Origin: Deltaproteobacteria bacterium | GTDB lineage: Bacteria > Myxococcota > Kuafuiibacteriia > Kuafuiibacteriales > Kuafuiibacteriaceae | Assembly: GCA_011526105.1 (NCBI GenBank) | Contig: WYAZ01000100.1 | Location: 45,106-109,105, forward strand | Length of the DNA stretch: 64,000 nt | Reading direction: 5' to 3' | Shown here: positions 34,290 to 43,174 of the stretch, piece after piece | Layout: each line of letters opens with the position of its first letter | Numbering within the stretch: the first letter of the stretch is position 1 | Translations under genes and position numbers: made by a program | The notes under the pieces: generated by a model | What the model was told of the DNA's origin: nothing | Databases searched by the model: none | Seen by the model: only the letters and a program-made list of their open reading frames with translations

Positions 34290-35294
34290 TCATCCCGTAC
34301 GGGACAAATCGGTCGGCCGCGCCGTCTGCCACACCCGCGCGATCCCGAGCAGCGGGCGGAGCAGAGCCGACATGAGGCCGGAGGGAGAGTGGTTTAGGTC
34401 CTTCGTGGGTAAGCCAAACGCCCTGGGCCGTGCCTCGCTCGAGAGGATCAGCGTGCCCGCGAGCCAGTCCCAAACCGCGAGCCAAGCGCCGCAGTTACGG
34501 TGGTGATGCGAAGGATCACGGCTGTGATGGATCTGATGCTGGGCTGGACTGATGAGCACATATTCCAGCCACCGAGGGTAACAGAGGCGAACGTGTGAGT
34601 GACGCAGATTTCCGCCCACGAGGTTGAGCACGAACCCAAGCGCGTTGACGCCGACGAACTCGTACTGCAGGGCCTCGGTGCGGAAGAGGTGGAAGAACAC
34701 ACCCGTGAGCACGCCCGTCACGAGAACACCTCGAAGCATGAAGAGGAAGCTCTCGACCGGGTGCGCCCGAAAGAGAGTGAAGGGTGTCATCACCTGCGCG
34801 GAGTGATGAACCTTGTGGAGTTCCCAAAGGGCGGGGATGCGATGGGCCAGGGAGTGAAGCAGAAAACGAGAGGCGTCCCAGCCCAGGAACAGGACGACGG
34901 TGTAGAGGAGACTGATCGTCGTGGGCGACAGCGCCGAAGGTTCCGGGACGCCCAGATACCGGTCGAGCCGAGCGACCACCCAGAGGGCCAGGCCGAAGGA
35001 TGAGCCGGCGACAGGCACGAAGACAAACGCCTTGATCGGCGCCTTGGCGAACATGAGCTTCACGTCCAGAAACGATGAGGGATGAAACCAAACGGAACGC
35101 GGGAAGAGCCAGCCGAGGAGGCTCCGCGCACCGCGCTGCTCGGTTCGGATCAGCCCCACCGCCGCTGCCAGGAGCAATGCACCCACGAGATAGGCCCAGT
35201 ACACACGTTGCCCTGGATCGGTGAAATACGAGGAGAGAGGAGCGAGCATGGCCGTGACGAACCGATTCAGCTTTTCTGGATCGATCGACGGCAC
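34290..35294 (-). CDS. Sterol desaturase / fatty acid hydroxylase family membrane protein
   Basis: The 334-aa protein has several membrane segments and the His clusters of the di-iron hydroxylase superfamily: HSLAH, HKVHHS, HSHVR and HQIHHSRDPSHHHRN. These enzymes add hydroxyl groups or double bonds to sterols, carotenoids or fatty acids. The substrate cannot be told from the sequence. The 3' end overlaps the third HipB operator, so the hip locus lies directly downstream on the same strand. Confidence 0.92.
   Translation of the reverse strand: MPSIDPEKLNRFVTAMLAPLSSYFTDPGQRVYWAYLVGALLLAAAVGLIRTEQRGARSLLGWLFPRSVWFHPSSFLDVKLMFAKAPIKAFVFVPVAGSSFGLALWVVARLDRYLGVPEPSALSPTTISLLYTVVLFLGWDASRFLLHSLAHRIPALWELHKVHHSAQVMTPFTLFRAHPVESFLFMLRGVLVTGVLTGVFFHLFRTEALQYEFVGVNALGFVLNLVGGNLRHSHVRLCYPRWLEYVLISPAQHQIHHSRDPSHHHRNCGAWLAVWDWLAGTLILSSEARPRAFGLPTKDLNHSPSGLMSALLRPLLGIARVWQTARPTDLSRTG
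34293..34304. promoter_or_regulatory. Probable HipB operator 3
   Basis: This is a second perfect TCCCGTACGGGA palindrome, 50 bases upstream of operator 2 and therefore on the same helical face. It lies inside the last codons of the neighbouring desaturase-like gene, just before its stop. Confidence 0.75.
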
Positions 35295-35402
35295 GAAGCC
35301 GTTCTAGGGCGCTCCATCGACGGTGACAACAACGATGAGCGTGATGGTGGAGCTACAAAGTCGCAGGCGCTCGATCCCTTCGGCGCGTTGCGAAGAGACC
35401 AA

Positions 35403-37220
35403 CTACTGAGCGCTCAACCGACCCATGCGATAGAGCTTGATCTCCATCGCCTTGCCCGTGGCCCCACGCCCAGTGATCAGCGCCACGTCATCGGCGCCGT
35501 CACCGTCGAAGTCCGCGACAAACACCCGTTCGGTGCCAGAAGCGGTGATCACGATCGAACCACCGACACGTCGGCCGCGATGCTCGCGCGCGAGCACCAC
35601 CTGAAGGCCGTAGCGAACCTCGTCCAGGGTCCGCGAAACGTCGGCGAAGGAGACGAGGTCTTCCTGCGAGTCGCCGTCGATGTCGCCGGCGCCGAGCGAG
35701 ACCGGAAAGCCCACCGCGCGGTCGACGACCTCGGGCACGATGCGCAGGAAGGCGTTTGCACCCTCGCGCACGACCTCGAGGACCCCACGACTCATGGCGA
35801 GCTCGTCGAGCTGGATCTGCGTGGCGAGAACGCGTCGAGTCGAGGGTGAACGACGACCGAGGATCTGAAGCCCCTCCCCCAGCGCGGACCACTGTCCCGT
35901 GAGGAACTCGCCCCCGCCTTCGTCGGTCAGGAAGATCAAACCGAAGAGACCGGGGTCGTAGACAAAGGTCCGGCGGCGCGTGCCACGCGTGTCACTGAGG
36001 CAACCGGCGGCGATAAATCCGACCGCAGCCTCTGGGTCCGCACCAAACGTGAACAGCTCGCCATCCAAGCTGCCGTCCTCGCGAAAGAAGCCAAACGCAC
36101 CGTCCACCAGCTCGACCAGCATTCGTGTGCTCGCACCCGCACAGTCACCGGCCGGCAGCACACGCCGCACATCGCGGTTACCGATCGTGGCAGGATCGAA
36201 GGCGCGGGTCGTGAAGCTGCGACCATCCGCGGCGACCTCGGCGCTGAGCCGCGCGCGGGGGGCGATGAGCACCAGTCGATCGCGAGCCCCGGTCTCGTCC
36301 TCGAGCCGCCCAAACGCCACCGGCACCGGGCCGGAGAACGAGAAGATGCCGGGGAGCGGATCGCTGGTCACGTAGACGAAGCGCTCACCCAGGGGATCGA
36401 AGGTCATGGTGACCACTCGGGCCGCATCACGCTCCTGTACGAGCGCCACGACGGCGGGCTCACCAGAAGCGCCAAGGCGGCCCGTCACGATCTCGACGGT
36501 GTCATCGAAGGCGGCGTCCACCGAGCCCACGAGCGGCGCCGGCACGATAACACCCTCCACCAGCACCGGCTCTCCCCAGCGAACGCCGATCTCGACCAAG
36601 AACGGCCCCGAACGCTGAGGCCGCTGCGGGAAGAGGCGGACCAAGCCATCCACGCGCGTCCGGTCGGATCCGGAGGCGACCTCGTCTGCCCCCGCCAGCA
36701 TCCAGCTCACCTCGAGCGTGCTCGCCGGTCGACCCAAGATATCGCGCGCGAGGATCTCGAGCTCGGGCTTGAGAATGTTCGGATCTCCGAGCCGCCCCGA
36801 GAGCGGACTTATCTCTTGAACGGTCAGGACCGGCATCGGCTCGCCCACGATCTGGATCGCGGTGTCCTCTTCGATCTCGGCCACGTCGGCGCATCCGACG
36901 AATAGGACCCGACCCGCCTCATCGAGGGCGTTGGCCAAGTAGATCTTCTTGGCCACACGAGAGAGCTGCTGTAGCTCGACCTTCTCACCGGGCGCGGCTC
37001 GGATCTCCTCGACGATGCTGAGTTCCAGCAGCGTGGGCTCCACGTTCGAGAGCGCGAGGGCGGCACAGTCGAAGGGGTTGGATCTCGGTGGCTCGAGGAC
37101 CTGGAGGCGGACCAGGCTGAGGCTCTCTTCGAAGCCCGCCGGCACCACCAGGCTCGTGGTCACCGTGAACTCGGGCGCGCAGGCCGCGAGCAGACCCACC
37201 GCCACAAACGTCGATCTCAC
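35403..37220 (-). CDS. Lipoprotein with FG-GAP-like repeats, unknown
   Basis: Starting at the GTG at 37220, the 605-aa protein has a lipobox (FVAVGLLAAC). The central part is beta-rich and the C-terminal part carries FG-GAP/VCBS-like loops (GAGDIDGDSQEDLVSFADV, VADFDGDGADDVALITG). Several Cys (CAALALS, PAGDCAGASTR, AAGCLSD) point to an extracytoplasmic location. Its start overlaps the stop of the upstream TPR-like gene by four bases (GTGA), so the two are co-translated and probably act together. An open frame further upstream overlaps that gene and is not coding. Confidence 0.87.
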   Translation of the reverse strand: MRSTFVAVGLLAACAPEFTVTTSLVVPAGFEESLSLVRLQVLEPPRSNPFDCAALALSNVEPTLLELSIVEEIRAAPGEKVELQQLSRVAKKIYLANALDEAGRVLFVGCADVAEIEEDTAIQIVGEPMPVLTVQEISPLSGRLGDPNILKPELEILARDILGRPASTLEVSWMLAGADEVASGSDRTRVDGLVRLFPQRPQRSGPFLVEIGVRWGEPVLVEGVIVPAPLVGSVDAAFDDTVEIVTGRLGASGEPAVVALVQERDAARVVTMTFDPLGERFVYVTSDPLPGIFSFSGPVPVAFGRLEDETGARDRLVLIAPRARLSAEVAADGRSFTTRAFDPATIGNRDVRRVLPAGDCAGASTRMLVELVDGAFGFFREDGSLDGELFTFGADPEAAVGFIAAGCLSDTRGTRRRTFVYDPGLFGLIFLTDEGGGEFLTGQWSALGEGLQILGRRSPSTRRVLATQIQLDELAMSRGVLEVVREGANAFLRIVPEVVDRAVGFPVSLGAGDIDGDSQEDLVSFADVSRTLDEVRYGLQVVLAREHRGRRVGGSIVITASGTERVFVADFDGDGADDVALITGRGATGKAMEIKLYRMGRLSAQ

Positions 37221-38014
37221 CGACCGACCTCGAAGGTTGAGCGGATGTTGTCGCTCGGCTCCTGAGTCACGAAAAACACCCCGAGCCCCGTGCCGGCTGC
37301 TACCGCGCCGCCCACCAGAGTCCAGACCCACCAGCTCTCGTACCAAGGGTCGCCGGGGTCGAAGATGAGTTGGATCTCGCGGGGGCGCTTCTCGGAGCCC
37401 CATCGAAGCAGTTCGTTGCCGCGCGCATCGAAGAGCGAGAGGTAGATCTCGATGGTGCTGTCGCGATCTCGACCCTTCGCCAACGGAGGCAGGTCGACGC
37501 GAGAAGGCAGGCCCGTGGTCTCGACCGCGAGCTCGACGGACTGAAACGTCGAGTCGCCTCGAAGCCGATAGTTGAGCTGGGCGCGCACGAGAAGGTCCTG
37601 CGGGTCGCTGACGATCTCGAGGTCAACCGGAACCGTGCTTTCCACAGAGAGCCCTCTGGGCCAGCTCACGTCTGCCATCAAGGGGAGCGCGTTCTCGGCC
37701 TCTTGCCGGGCCTGCTCGAACAAGAAAGTGACCTTGGGTGAGAGGGTGTAGCTAATGAAGTGTCCGCGATCGAGCATGAGCACGAAGCCGAAGTGTGCAC
37801 GCGCCTCCTTCGGACGGTCGAGGTACGCGTATGCAATACCCAGCTGTTCGTGGAGGCGCACTTTGTCTTCGAAGACGTAAGGCCCTTGTTTCTCGGCCAA
37901 CAGCAGCTTTGTCAGCGCCTCGTCGGTTCTGAACTCCTCGAGCAGACGCGTCCCGGCGTCGAGTGCGTCGGAGGCGCCAGCCCCGAGCAGGAGCAGCAAC
38001 AATGCGGGGGCCAT
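37217..38014 (-). CDS. TPR-containing protein with a C-terminal membrane segment
   Basis: The 265-aa protein has an N-terminal hydrophobic signal (APALLLLLLGAGASDALDA), TPR-like helices (LHEQLGIAYAYLDRPKEARA), a beta-rich middle (VPVDLEIVSDPQDLLVRAQL, VELAVETTGLPSRVDLPPL) and a C-terminal membrane segment (VWTLVGGAVAAGTGLGVFFV). This layout is common among secreted TPR proteins that sit beside lipoproteins. It is co-translated with the lipoprotein gene downstream. No function is recognised. Confidence 0.82.
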   Translation of the reverse strand: MAPALLLLLLGAGASDALDAGTRLLEEFRTDEALTKLLLAEKQGPYVFEDKVRLHEQLGIAYAYLDRPKEARAHFGFVLMLDRGHFISYTLSPKVTFLFEQARQEAENALPLMADVSWPRGLSVESTVPVDLEIVSDPQDLLVRAQLNYRLRGDSTFQSVELAVETTGLPSRVDLPPLAKGRDRDSTIEIYLSLFDARGNELLRWGSEKRPREIQLIFDPGDPWYESWWVWTLVGGAVAAGTGLGVFFVTQEPSDNIRSTFEVGR

Positions 38015-38108
38015 GCCGGGCGGAGTCTATCGAGTTTTGTCGGGACCCGGAAGGAAACTACCCTGCTCGCTTGCCCGGCTCGCTCCCTTCGGGCCATAAG
38101 AAGCAGGG

Positions 38109-38714
38109 GTGGGACGTCCGAGGAAGAAGCCGGACGACAAGCCCACGACGGAGCGTCTGCTGCGCGCGGCGGAGGAAGAGTTCGCGCTCATGGGCTTCGC
38201 GAGCGCACGACTCGGCGACATCTCGGCGCGAGTTGGGATCAGTCGTCCTTCCCTGCTCTATCACTTCAAGTCCAAGCAGGAGCTCTACGAAGCCGTCATC
38301 AGACAGTGTTTCTTGGAGCTCGGCCAGTTTCTGGCCAACCGGATGTCCTCCGAGGACGGGTTCGAACCCCGCTTCGAAGCCTTGGTCGCGGGTTTCGTGA
38401 GTTTTGTGGAGGAGCACGAGTTCTTCGCCAAACTCGTCGTGCGCGAGCTGCTCGACGGCCGAGGACCGGGTCGAATGATCCTGCTGCACAGCGCCGTCCC
38501 GGTGCTCGACGAGATCGAGAGCTTCTTTCGGGCCGAGGCCGGAGAGAACCTGCCGAGCGACCTCCCCATGCGGTCCGCGATCCTCTTCGTCGCTTCGGAC
38601 ACCCTCTTGCGCCGAGCTTCCGGGGAGCTCGGGCGTCAGCTCTGGGGCGAAACAGGACACGCCTACGCGCTCGCCCGCCGGCTCTTCCTGGCCCAACCCG
38701 GTCGTTCGCGATGA
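38109..38714 (+). CDS. TetR-family transcription regulator
   Basis: The 201-aa protein has a TetR-type helix-turn-helix (TERLLRAAEEEFALMGFASA, RLGDISARVGISRPSLLYHF, KSKQELYEAVIRQCF) and a helical ligand-binding domain. The start is the GTG at 38109; basic residues precede the helix-turn-helix. It is divergent from the TPR/lipoprotein pair, which it may control. A palindrome (38724-38739) lies just after its stop. Confidence 0.93.
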   Translation: MGRPRKKPDDKPTTERLLRAAEEEFALMGFASARLGDISARVGISRPSLLYHFKSKQELYEAVIRQCFLELGQFLANRMSSEDGFEPRFEALVAGFVSFVEEHEFFAKLVVRELLDGRGPGRMILLHSAVPVLDEIESFFRAEAGENLPSDLPMRSAILFVASDTLLRRASGELGRQLWGETGHAYALARRLFLAQPGRSR

Positions 38715-38723
38715 CCACGAGCC

Positions 38724-38739
38724 AGGTGCAGTTGCACCT
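38724..38739. repeat. Short inverted repeat after the TetR gene
   Basis: AGGTGCA (38724-38730) and TGCACCT (38733-38739) are perfect inverted arms around GT. GCAGTTGC inside it occurs again at 38764-38771. It could be a binding site or a weak hairpin; nothing in the sequence decides. Confidence 0.4.
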
Positions 38740-38831
38740 CACCCGGGGCATCTCGAAGTCGAGGCAGTTGCGAGCGATCGAGATCCTGCCTTGATTCTGC
38801 GCTGGATCGAATTCTGCTCATCGCTCATCCC

Positions 38832-39314
38832 ATGGGCACCAGGTTACAGGGCGGAGCCATGCCCTATTCGGGGGGACCTGTCTCCGCGAACACGGTCGTG
38901 CCATGGCCGGTTCAGCCCAAACCCGAGCCCAAGACCCATCCAGAACCCAAAACGCCCGAGAAGCCGAACTCGGACGCCACCCCGAGGGAGTTTCGCGCTG
39001 CGATCCAGGGACGGGGTGAACAAGGTTCGGGTCAGAACCAAACCGGGCTCAAGGAGCAAGGGGAGTCCGCGCTCGGTCGCTTCACCGGCCCCAAGGACGA
39101 GGTCGAGCTCCCCAAGAACCCGGGCGCGGGACAGCGCGACCGAACCGAGGCCTTCCTCGCTCGATCGAGAGACCGCAACGCACCGCACTTGGGGGAGAAG
39201 AGCGCGCTCATTACTTCCGGCGACGAAGACCTCTCGGCCCAGCTTCGCTCGAACCTGATGCGATCGCGACTCGAACACTCGCAGCGTCGGCCCGGGCTCG
39301 GTGCGCTCCGCTAG
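38832..39314 (+). CDS. Small Pro/Lys-rich hypothetical protein
   Basis: The 160-aa frame starts MGTRLQGGAMPYSGGPVSA; the second Met at 38859 is another possible start. The first third is Pro/Lys/Glu-rich (PKPEPKTHPEPKTPEKPNSD) and the rest is polar and mostly charged (SALGRFTGPKDEVELPKN, EDLSAQLRSNLMRSRLEHSQ). There is no signal peptide or membrane segment. No homologue is recognised; codon use is compatible with a real gene, but the evidence is limited. Confidence 0.5.
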   Translation: MGTRLQGGAMPYSGGPVSANTVVPWPVQPKPEPKTHPEPKTPEKPNSDATPREFRAAIQGRGEQGSGQNQTGLKEQGESALGRFTGPKDEVELPKNPGAGQRDRTEAFLARSRDRNAPHLGEKSALITSGDEDLSAQLRSNLMRSRLEHSQRRPGLGALR

Positions 39315-39326
39315 TCATTGTCCGCC

Positions 39327-39782
39327 ATGATGAAGCCCCTGCCGATTCTCCTCTTCGTCGCTGCCCTGTTCGCTTGTACGCGCGACACCCCGGCACCGGC
39401 GGAAGCGGCAGAGCCAGCGTCGGGGAAGCCGACGCCGGCCGAGGCCGAAGACCCTCTCGTCGTCCGCTTTCGAACTGACCTTCTGCGCCTGGAGCCCTCG
39501 GCGTCCCCAGAGAAGCTCGAGAAGGCGGTCGCCAAGTTCGCGCTGCGCGTGAAGCAAGCACGACAGGAGCCCTACCCAGCTTCACACGTCGCGTGCCTGG
39601 CGATCATGAAGGGGCGCGCGACGGACAACTGCATCATGGCGCCGGGTGACGTGCTCGCGCCGAAGTGGTTCGAGGCGTGTAAGAAGAACGGGGGTGCCGT
39701 CCTGGATACCAAGACTCCGCCGGATACGCCGATGTTCTACGATCGTCAGATCTGCACTCAGATCTTTTCGGTCGGCGGATGA
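39327..39782 (+). CDS. Small lipoprotein, unknown
   Basis: The 151-aa protein (ATG at 39327 or 39330) has a lipobox (ILLFVAALFAC), an Ala/Glu/Pro-rich linker, then a helical part (LEKAVAKFALRVKQARQE) with Cys residues (VACLAIMKG, DNCIMAPG, EACKKNGG, RQICTQIF) that could form disulfides. No family is recognised. It converges with the ATP-grasp gene, only 12 bases apart. Confidence 0.75.
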   Translation: MMKPLPILLFVAALFACTRDTPAPAEAAEPASGKPTPAEAEDPLVVRFRTDLLRLEPSASPEKLEKAVAKFALRVKQARQEPYPASHVACLAIMKGRATDNCIMAPGDVLAPKWFEACKKNGGAVLDTKTPPDTPMFYDRQICTQIFSVGG

Positions 39783-39794
39783 CCTCGACCGCGC

Positions 39795-40718
39795 TCAGGG
39801 CTTCGAACGTGCCACCGAGCTGAGCCGCCTGGGCAGCTCACTCGGCCGGAGGCGAGAAGCCATCCGCAGAAGCCGCGTCCACAGACTCGCCTTGGAGATG
39901 GTGCGCGTCGTGGCGCACTGCCCGTCCCAAGTCTCGATGACCACGAAGCCACCGTCTTCGAGCTCCCCGATGTCCACCGCAAGATACGGAACATCGAGTC
40001 GACGCTGGGCCTCCAGAGCCAAGACCAGCGCGGGAGCGAGCGATGCGTCCTCGACCGAAGCGGTCTGCTCACTCCAGTACGCGCCCATTTCGAGGACCGT
40101 ACCTTCGAAGACGAACACGCGAAGCTCGCGGGTTCGCCCATCCGACGTGCGCTTCAAGGGACGCCACTTGCGGACGACCAACGCCGGTCGACCCGGAACC
40201 CGCGGACGCGCGAGCAGACTCTCCCCGAGTTCGCGCGCCTGATCGCGTGTCTCGGCCAGGCACTGTGACCAATCACGACCCTTGGTGCGCGGCACCGCGG
40301 TCCGTATCACGACCGGCCCATCGAGCTCTGCCATCGCGCGCTCGAGGCCGGTGAGGTCATCGACGGGAATCGTCTCCAAGGTCAGCTCAGCGAGATGCTG
40401 ATGCGACTCATCGAGGTACATCGAACGCCGGAAGTGCACGGGGTCGTTGAGCAGCCTCACGTTGCGCTGAAGCAGCGCATCGTAGAGCTGATCGTAGTAG
40501 TCGAGCCGTGGGATACCGCCGATCCACACCGCGGGCGACAGTCGACCCTGGCGCTTGAGAAAGGACAAAGCCTCGTGCACGGGGATGTCCTCGCGAAACG
40601 CAGGCGGGATCGCGATGACCTTCGCGCCGCTCTTGCGCGCGGCCTCCACGCTTTCGCGGAGATCTCCGAGCGAAGCGGTCTGCGCTTGATCGGAAGACGA
40701 CTCGTACAAGGCGAGCAT
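39795..40718 (-). CDS. ATP-grasp-like protein
   Basis: The 307-aa protein shows an ATP-grasp pattern: VRLLNDPVHFRRSMYLDESH, VVIRTAVPRTKGRDWSQC, RELRVFVFEGTVLEMGAY and, near the end, DVPYLAVDIGELEDGGFVVI followed by ETWDGQC, where the acidic residues and the Asn/Thr-type position would bind Mg-ATP. It resembles stand-alone ATP-grasp proteins of unknown substrate. It follows the RsmB-like gene on the same strand by about 54 bases. Confidence 0.78.
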   Translation of the reverse strand: MLALYESSSDQAQTASLGDLRESVEAARKSGAKVIAIPPAFREDIPVHEALSFLKRQGRLSPAVWIGGIPRLDYYDQLYDALLQRNVRLLNDPVHFRRSMYLDESHQHLAELTLETIPVDDLTGLERAMAELDGPVVIRTAVPRTKGRDWSQCLAETRDQARELGESLLARPRVPGRPALVVRKWRPLKRTSDGRTRELRVFVFEGTVLEMGAYWSEQTASVEDASLAPALVLALEAQRRLDVPYLAVDIGELEDGGFVVIETWDGQCATTRTISKASLWTRLLRMASRLRPSELPRRLSSVARSKP

Positions 40719-40772
40719 GAGTTCAGCCCAACCGGGAGCTTCGAGCGAGTGTCGCTCCGTCCGATGAGGCTG

Positions 40773-42185
40773 TCACGTATCGACGCGTTCCAGGAGCGCG
40801 AGAAAGAAGCCATCGGGATCTTCTTGGGCTGGCCCCGGCCCGAGGCGCAAGGAGGATTGCAGCATGGAAGGGGCTAGAACGCCTCCTAACGTACGTTCGA
40901 GCGAAACTGGACGCAGCCGAGGGTCGGTCTGGCACACCCGTTCGACCACCCCCTCGTTTTCCTCCGTCAACACCGAGCAGGTCGCGTAGACGACGAGGCC
41001 ACCTGGACGCACTGCGTCGATCGCGCGCAGGAGCAAGCGAGCTTGCAATGCTGGAAAGGCGGTGACCGCCGCCTCATCGAAGCGCAAGCGACCATCGGGC
41101 TGCCGCCGCAGACGACCCGAACCGGTACAAGGCGCATCCACCAGCACCGAGTCTGCGCGACCGGCGAGTGCCGGCGGGAGGCGGCCGAAGTCCATGGCCT
41201 GGGTCTCGATGTTCGTGAACGAAGAACGGCGGGCCCGCTTCTTCAGCTCCTGCAGCTTGTGCTCATCCGGATCGAAGGAGATGACACGCCCGGTGTTCTG
41301 CATCAGCGATGCCAAGGCGAGCGTCTTGCCACCAGCCCCAGCGCAGGCATCGACCACGGTGTCGCCGGGCTTCGCACCCATCGCGAGCGCCACGAGCTGG
41401 CTGCCTTCATCCTGCAGATCGATCAGGCCCTCTTCGAACTCGGGCCAGGACCGCACCCGAACATGGCTGGGCAAAATGATGCCAAGAGGAGAAAGCCGAG
41501 TCGGCATCGCCTCGATACCGTGCTCACGCGCAATGCGCTCGATGAGCGCCTCGCGCCCGACGCGGTGTGTATCCACCCTCAGCGTGACGGAAGCTCGACC
41601 GGAGAGGGCGCGGGCGATCTCTTCGGCTCTCGGCGCGCCGAACGACGCGACCAGCCGAGAGACCAGCCAGTCGGGGAGCGACCACTCGAGTCCAATCGCC
41701 TCCGCCTCGCTCTTTGGCTTCGCGGGCGGAACCCGACCGGAGGTGATGCGCTCGAAGAGGCCGGGGATGCGCTTCACCGCGTACGGGTCGCGCTCCTGAA
41801 GCTGCTCGAAGCTCGCGCCCATCTCCGCCTCGAGCGTGAGCAGACGAAGTCGAGTCTTCACCGAGGCGTCGACCATCTCGAGCTTGCGCCCGGTCGCTTT
41901 GGCGGCACGCTCGAGTCGGTCGTCGATCCGCCGGAGCGACCGAGCCAAGCCGTACACGAGCTCCGAGGCTTCGGCTCGCTCCGCCGGTCCGAGATCTCGC
42001 GCCCTCCGAAAGATCTGTTCGAGCGCCGCGTCGGCCGAAACACCGTCGAGCATGCGCATCGCGGCATCGAGCGCGCGGTCGCGAACACGCCCTAGACGGC
42101 CACTCACCGCTCCCTTGGCCCCGAGATCACCGTCCGGGATGTAGCCGATGCTCTCCGGGGGGGAAGGCTTCCTGCGATTCGCCAT
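40773..42185 (-). CDS. RsmB/NSUN-type RNA m5C methyltransferase
   Basis: The 470-aa protein has a helical N-terminal NusB-like region (about 30-160; AAMRMLDGVSADAALEQIF, ELVYGLARSLRRIDDRLER), the AdoMet motif DACAGAGGKTLALASLM, DAPCTGSGRLRRQPDGRLR and YATCSVLTEENE, which give the two catalytic Cys of this family. It is likely a 16S rRNA m5C967 enzyme or a paralogue. Its start overlaps the epimerase stop by one base (TAATG), so it is translated with the lipid genes upstream. Confidence 0.92.
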   Translation of the reverse strand: MANRRKPSPPESIGYIPDGDLGAKGAVSGRLGRVRDRALDAAMRMLDGVSADAALEQIFRRARDLGPAERAEASELVYGLARSLRRIDDRLERAAKATGRKLEMVDASVKTRLRLLTLEAEMGASFEQLQERDPYAVKRIPGLFERITSGRVPPAKPKSEAEAIGLEWSLPDWLVSRLVASFGAPRAEEIARALSGRASVTLRVDTHRVGREALIERIAREHGIEAMPTRLSPLGIILPSHVRVRSWPEFEEGLIDLQDEGSQLVALAMGAKPGDTVVDACAGAGGKTLALASLMQNTGRVISFDPDEHKLQELKKRARRSSFTNIETQAMDFGRLPPALAGRADSVLVDAPCTGSGRLRRQPDGRLRFDEAAVTAFPALQARLLLRAIDAVRPGGLVVYATCSVLTEENEGVVERVCQTDPRLRPVSLERTLGGVLAPSMLQSSLRLGPGPAQEDPDGFFLALLERVDT

Positions 42186-43174
42186 TAGACCCGACGATAG
42201 AGCCCGCGCTCTTCCAGGTACCGCACGGTGTCACGGATGGTGCTTTGGGGGTCACGCGCATGAAAGCCGAGCGCCTTCTCGGCCTTCTCGCTCGAGCAGC
42301 CCCAATTGTAACGCGACATCTCCACCGAGACCGGATCGATGGGCGGAATGCGGTCGACCGATCGATAGACGCCGTCTAGGACCTTGGCAGAGAAGACCGC
42401 CAGCCGGTCGGACATCTTGAGCGCAGGAGGAGAGACTCCACCCGCAGTCGCGACACGCTCCGCGAAGCTCCGGACGCTCATGTTCGCGCCGTTCAGGAGA
42501 TATCGCTCGCCGCGTTTGCCCTTCTCGAGCGCGAAGCGAAACGCCGGCGCCGCATCGCGGACATCCACGAACGCCATCGTGCCCGAGGTCGCGGCCGGGA
42601 CCCGGCCGAGCAACAGCTTCAGAACGTCGTCGGTGGAGGAGAGGCGCTCATCGCCGGGGCCCAAACACAGAGAGGGATGGAGCACGACGGCGTCGATCTT
42701 CTCGGCGCTGTCCCATCGCAACACCTCCTGCTCCTGGTAGAGCTTGGAGAGGTAGTACGGGAACTTTCCAATGATGGGAAACGGAGGTTGGTCGCGCTCC
42801 GTCGACACGTAGCCTTCGCGATCGTTGAGCGCGAGCGTGCCCGAGGTGGACGCGAGCACGAGCTTTCGCACGCCGGCGCGCTCCATCGATCCGAGGAGCA
42901 TTCGCGTGGCTTCGACGTGAAGCCAGTACATCTCGGAGGTGTCCTTCGGGTCGCGCGAGACCTTCCCCGCCAGATGCAGCACCGCGTCGACGCCCCGAAC
43001 CACGGTATCGAGCTCGGTGGGGTTGTCGAAGCGAGTCTCGATCGCCTCCGCGCCGGTGGGCAGCTTCGCTCGCCTGTCGCGGACCAAAGCGCGCACGGCG
43101 ATGCCGTGGCTGAGCAGATCTTCGGCGACGTGCCGGCCCAGAAAACCGGTGGCGCCGGTGAGCAAGACCTTCAT
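42185..43174 (-). CDS. NAD-dependent epimerase/dehydratase (SDR)
   Basis: The 329-aa protein starts KVLLTGATGFLGRHVAEDLL (Rossmann motif TGATGFLG), has LHLAGKV, LVLASTSGTLA and the active-site YYLSKLYQE (YxxxK). It belongs to the extended SDRs related to dihydroflavonol reductases and hopanoid-associated or lipid-associated epimerases. It overlaps the megaprotein gene by four bases, so it probably acts on that enzyme's product, for example as an aldehyde/ketone reductase; this is inference. Confidence 0.88.
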   Translation of the reverse strand: MKVLLTGATGFLGRHVAEDLLSHGIAVRALVRDRRAKLPTGAEAIETRFDNPTELDTVVRGVDAVLHLAGKVSRDPKDTSEMYWLHVEATRMLLGSMERAGVRKLVLASTSGTLALNDREGYVSTERDQPPFPIIGKFPYYLSKLYQEQEVLRWDSAEKIDAVVLHPSLCLGPGDERLSSTDDVLKLLLGRVPAATSGTMAFVDVRDAAPAFRFALEKGKRGERYLLNGANMSVRSFAERVATAGGVSPPALKMSDRLAVFSAKVLDGVYRSVDRIPPIDPVSVEMSRYNWGCSSEKAEKALGFHARDPQSTIRDTVRYLEERGLYRRV

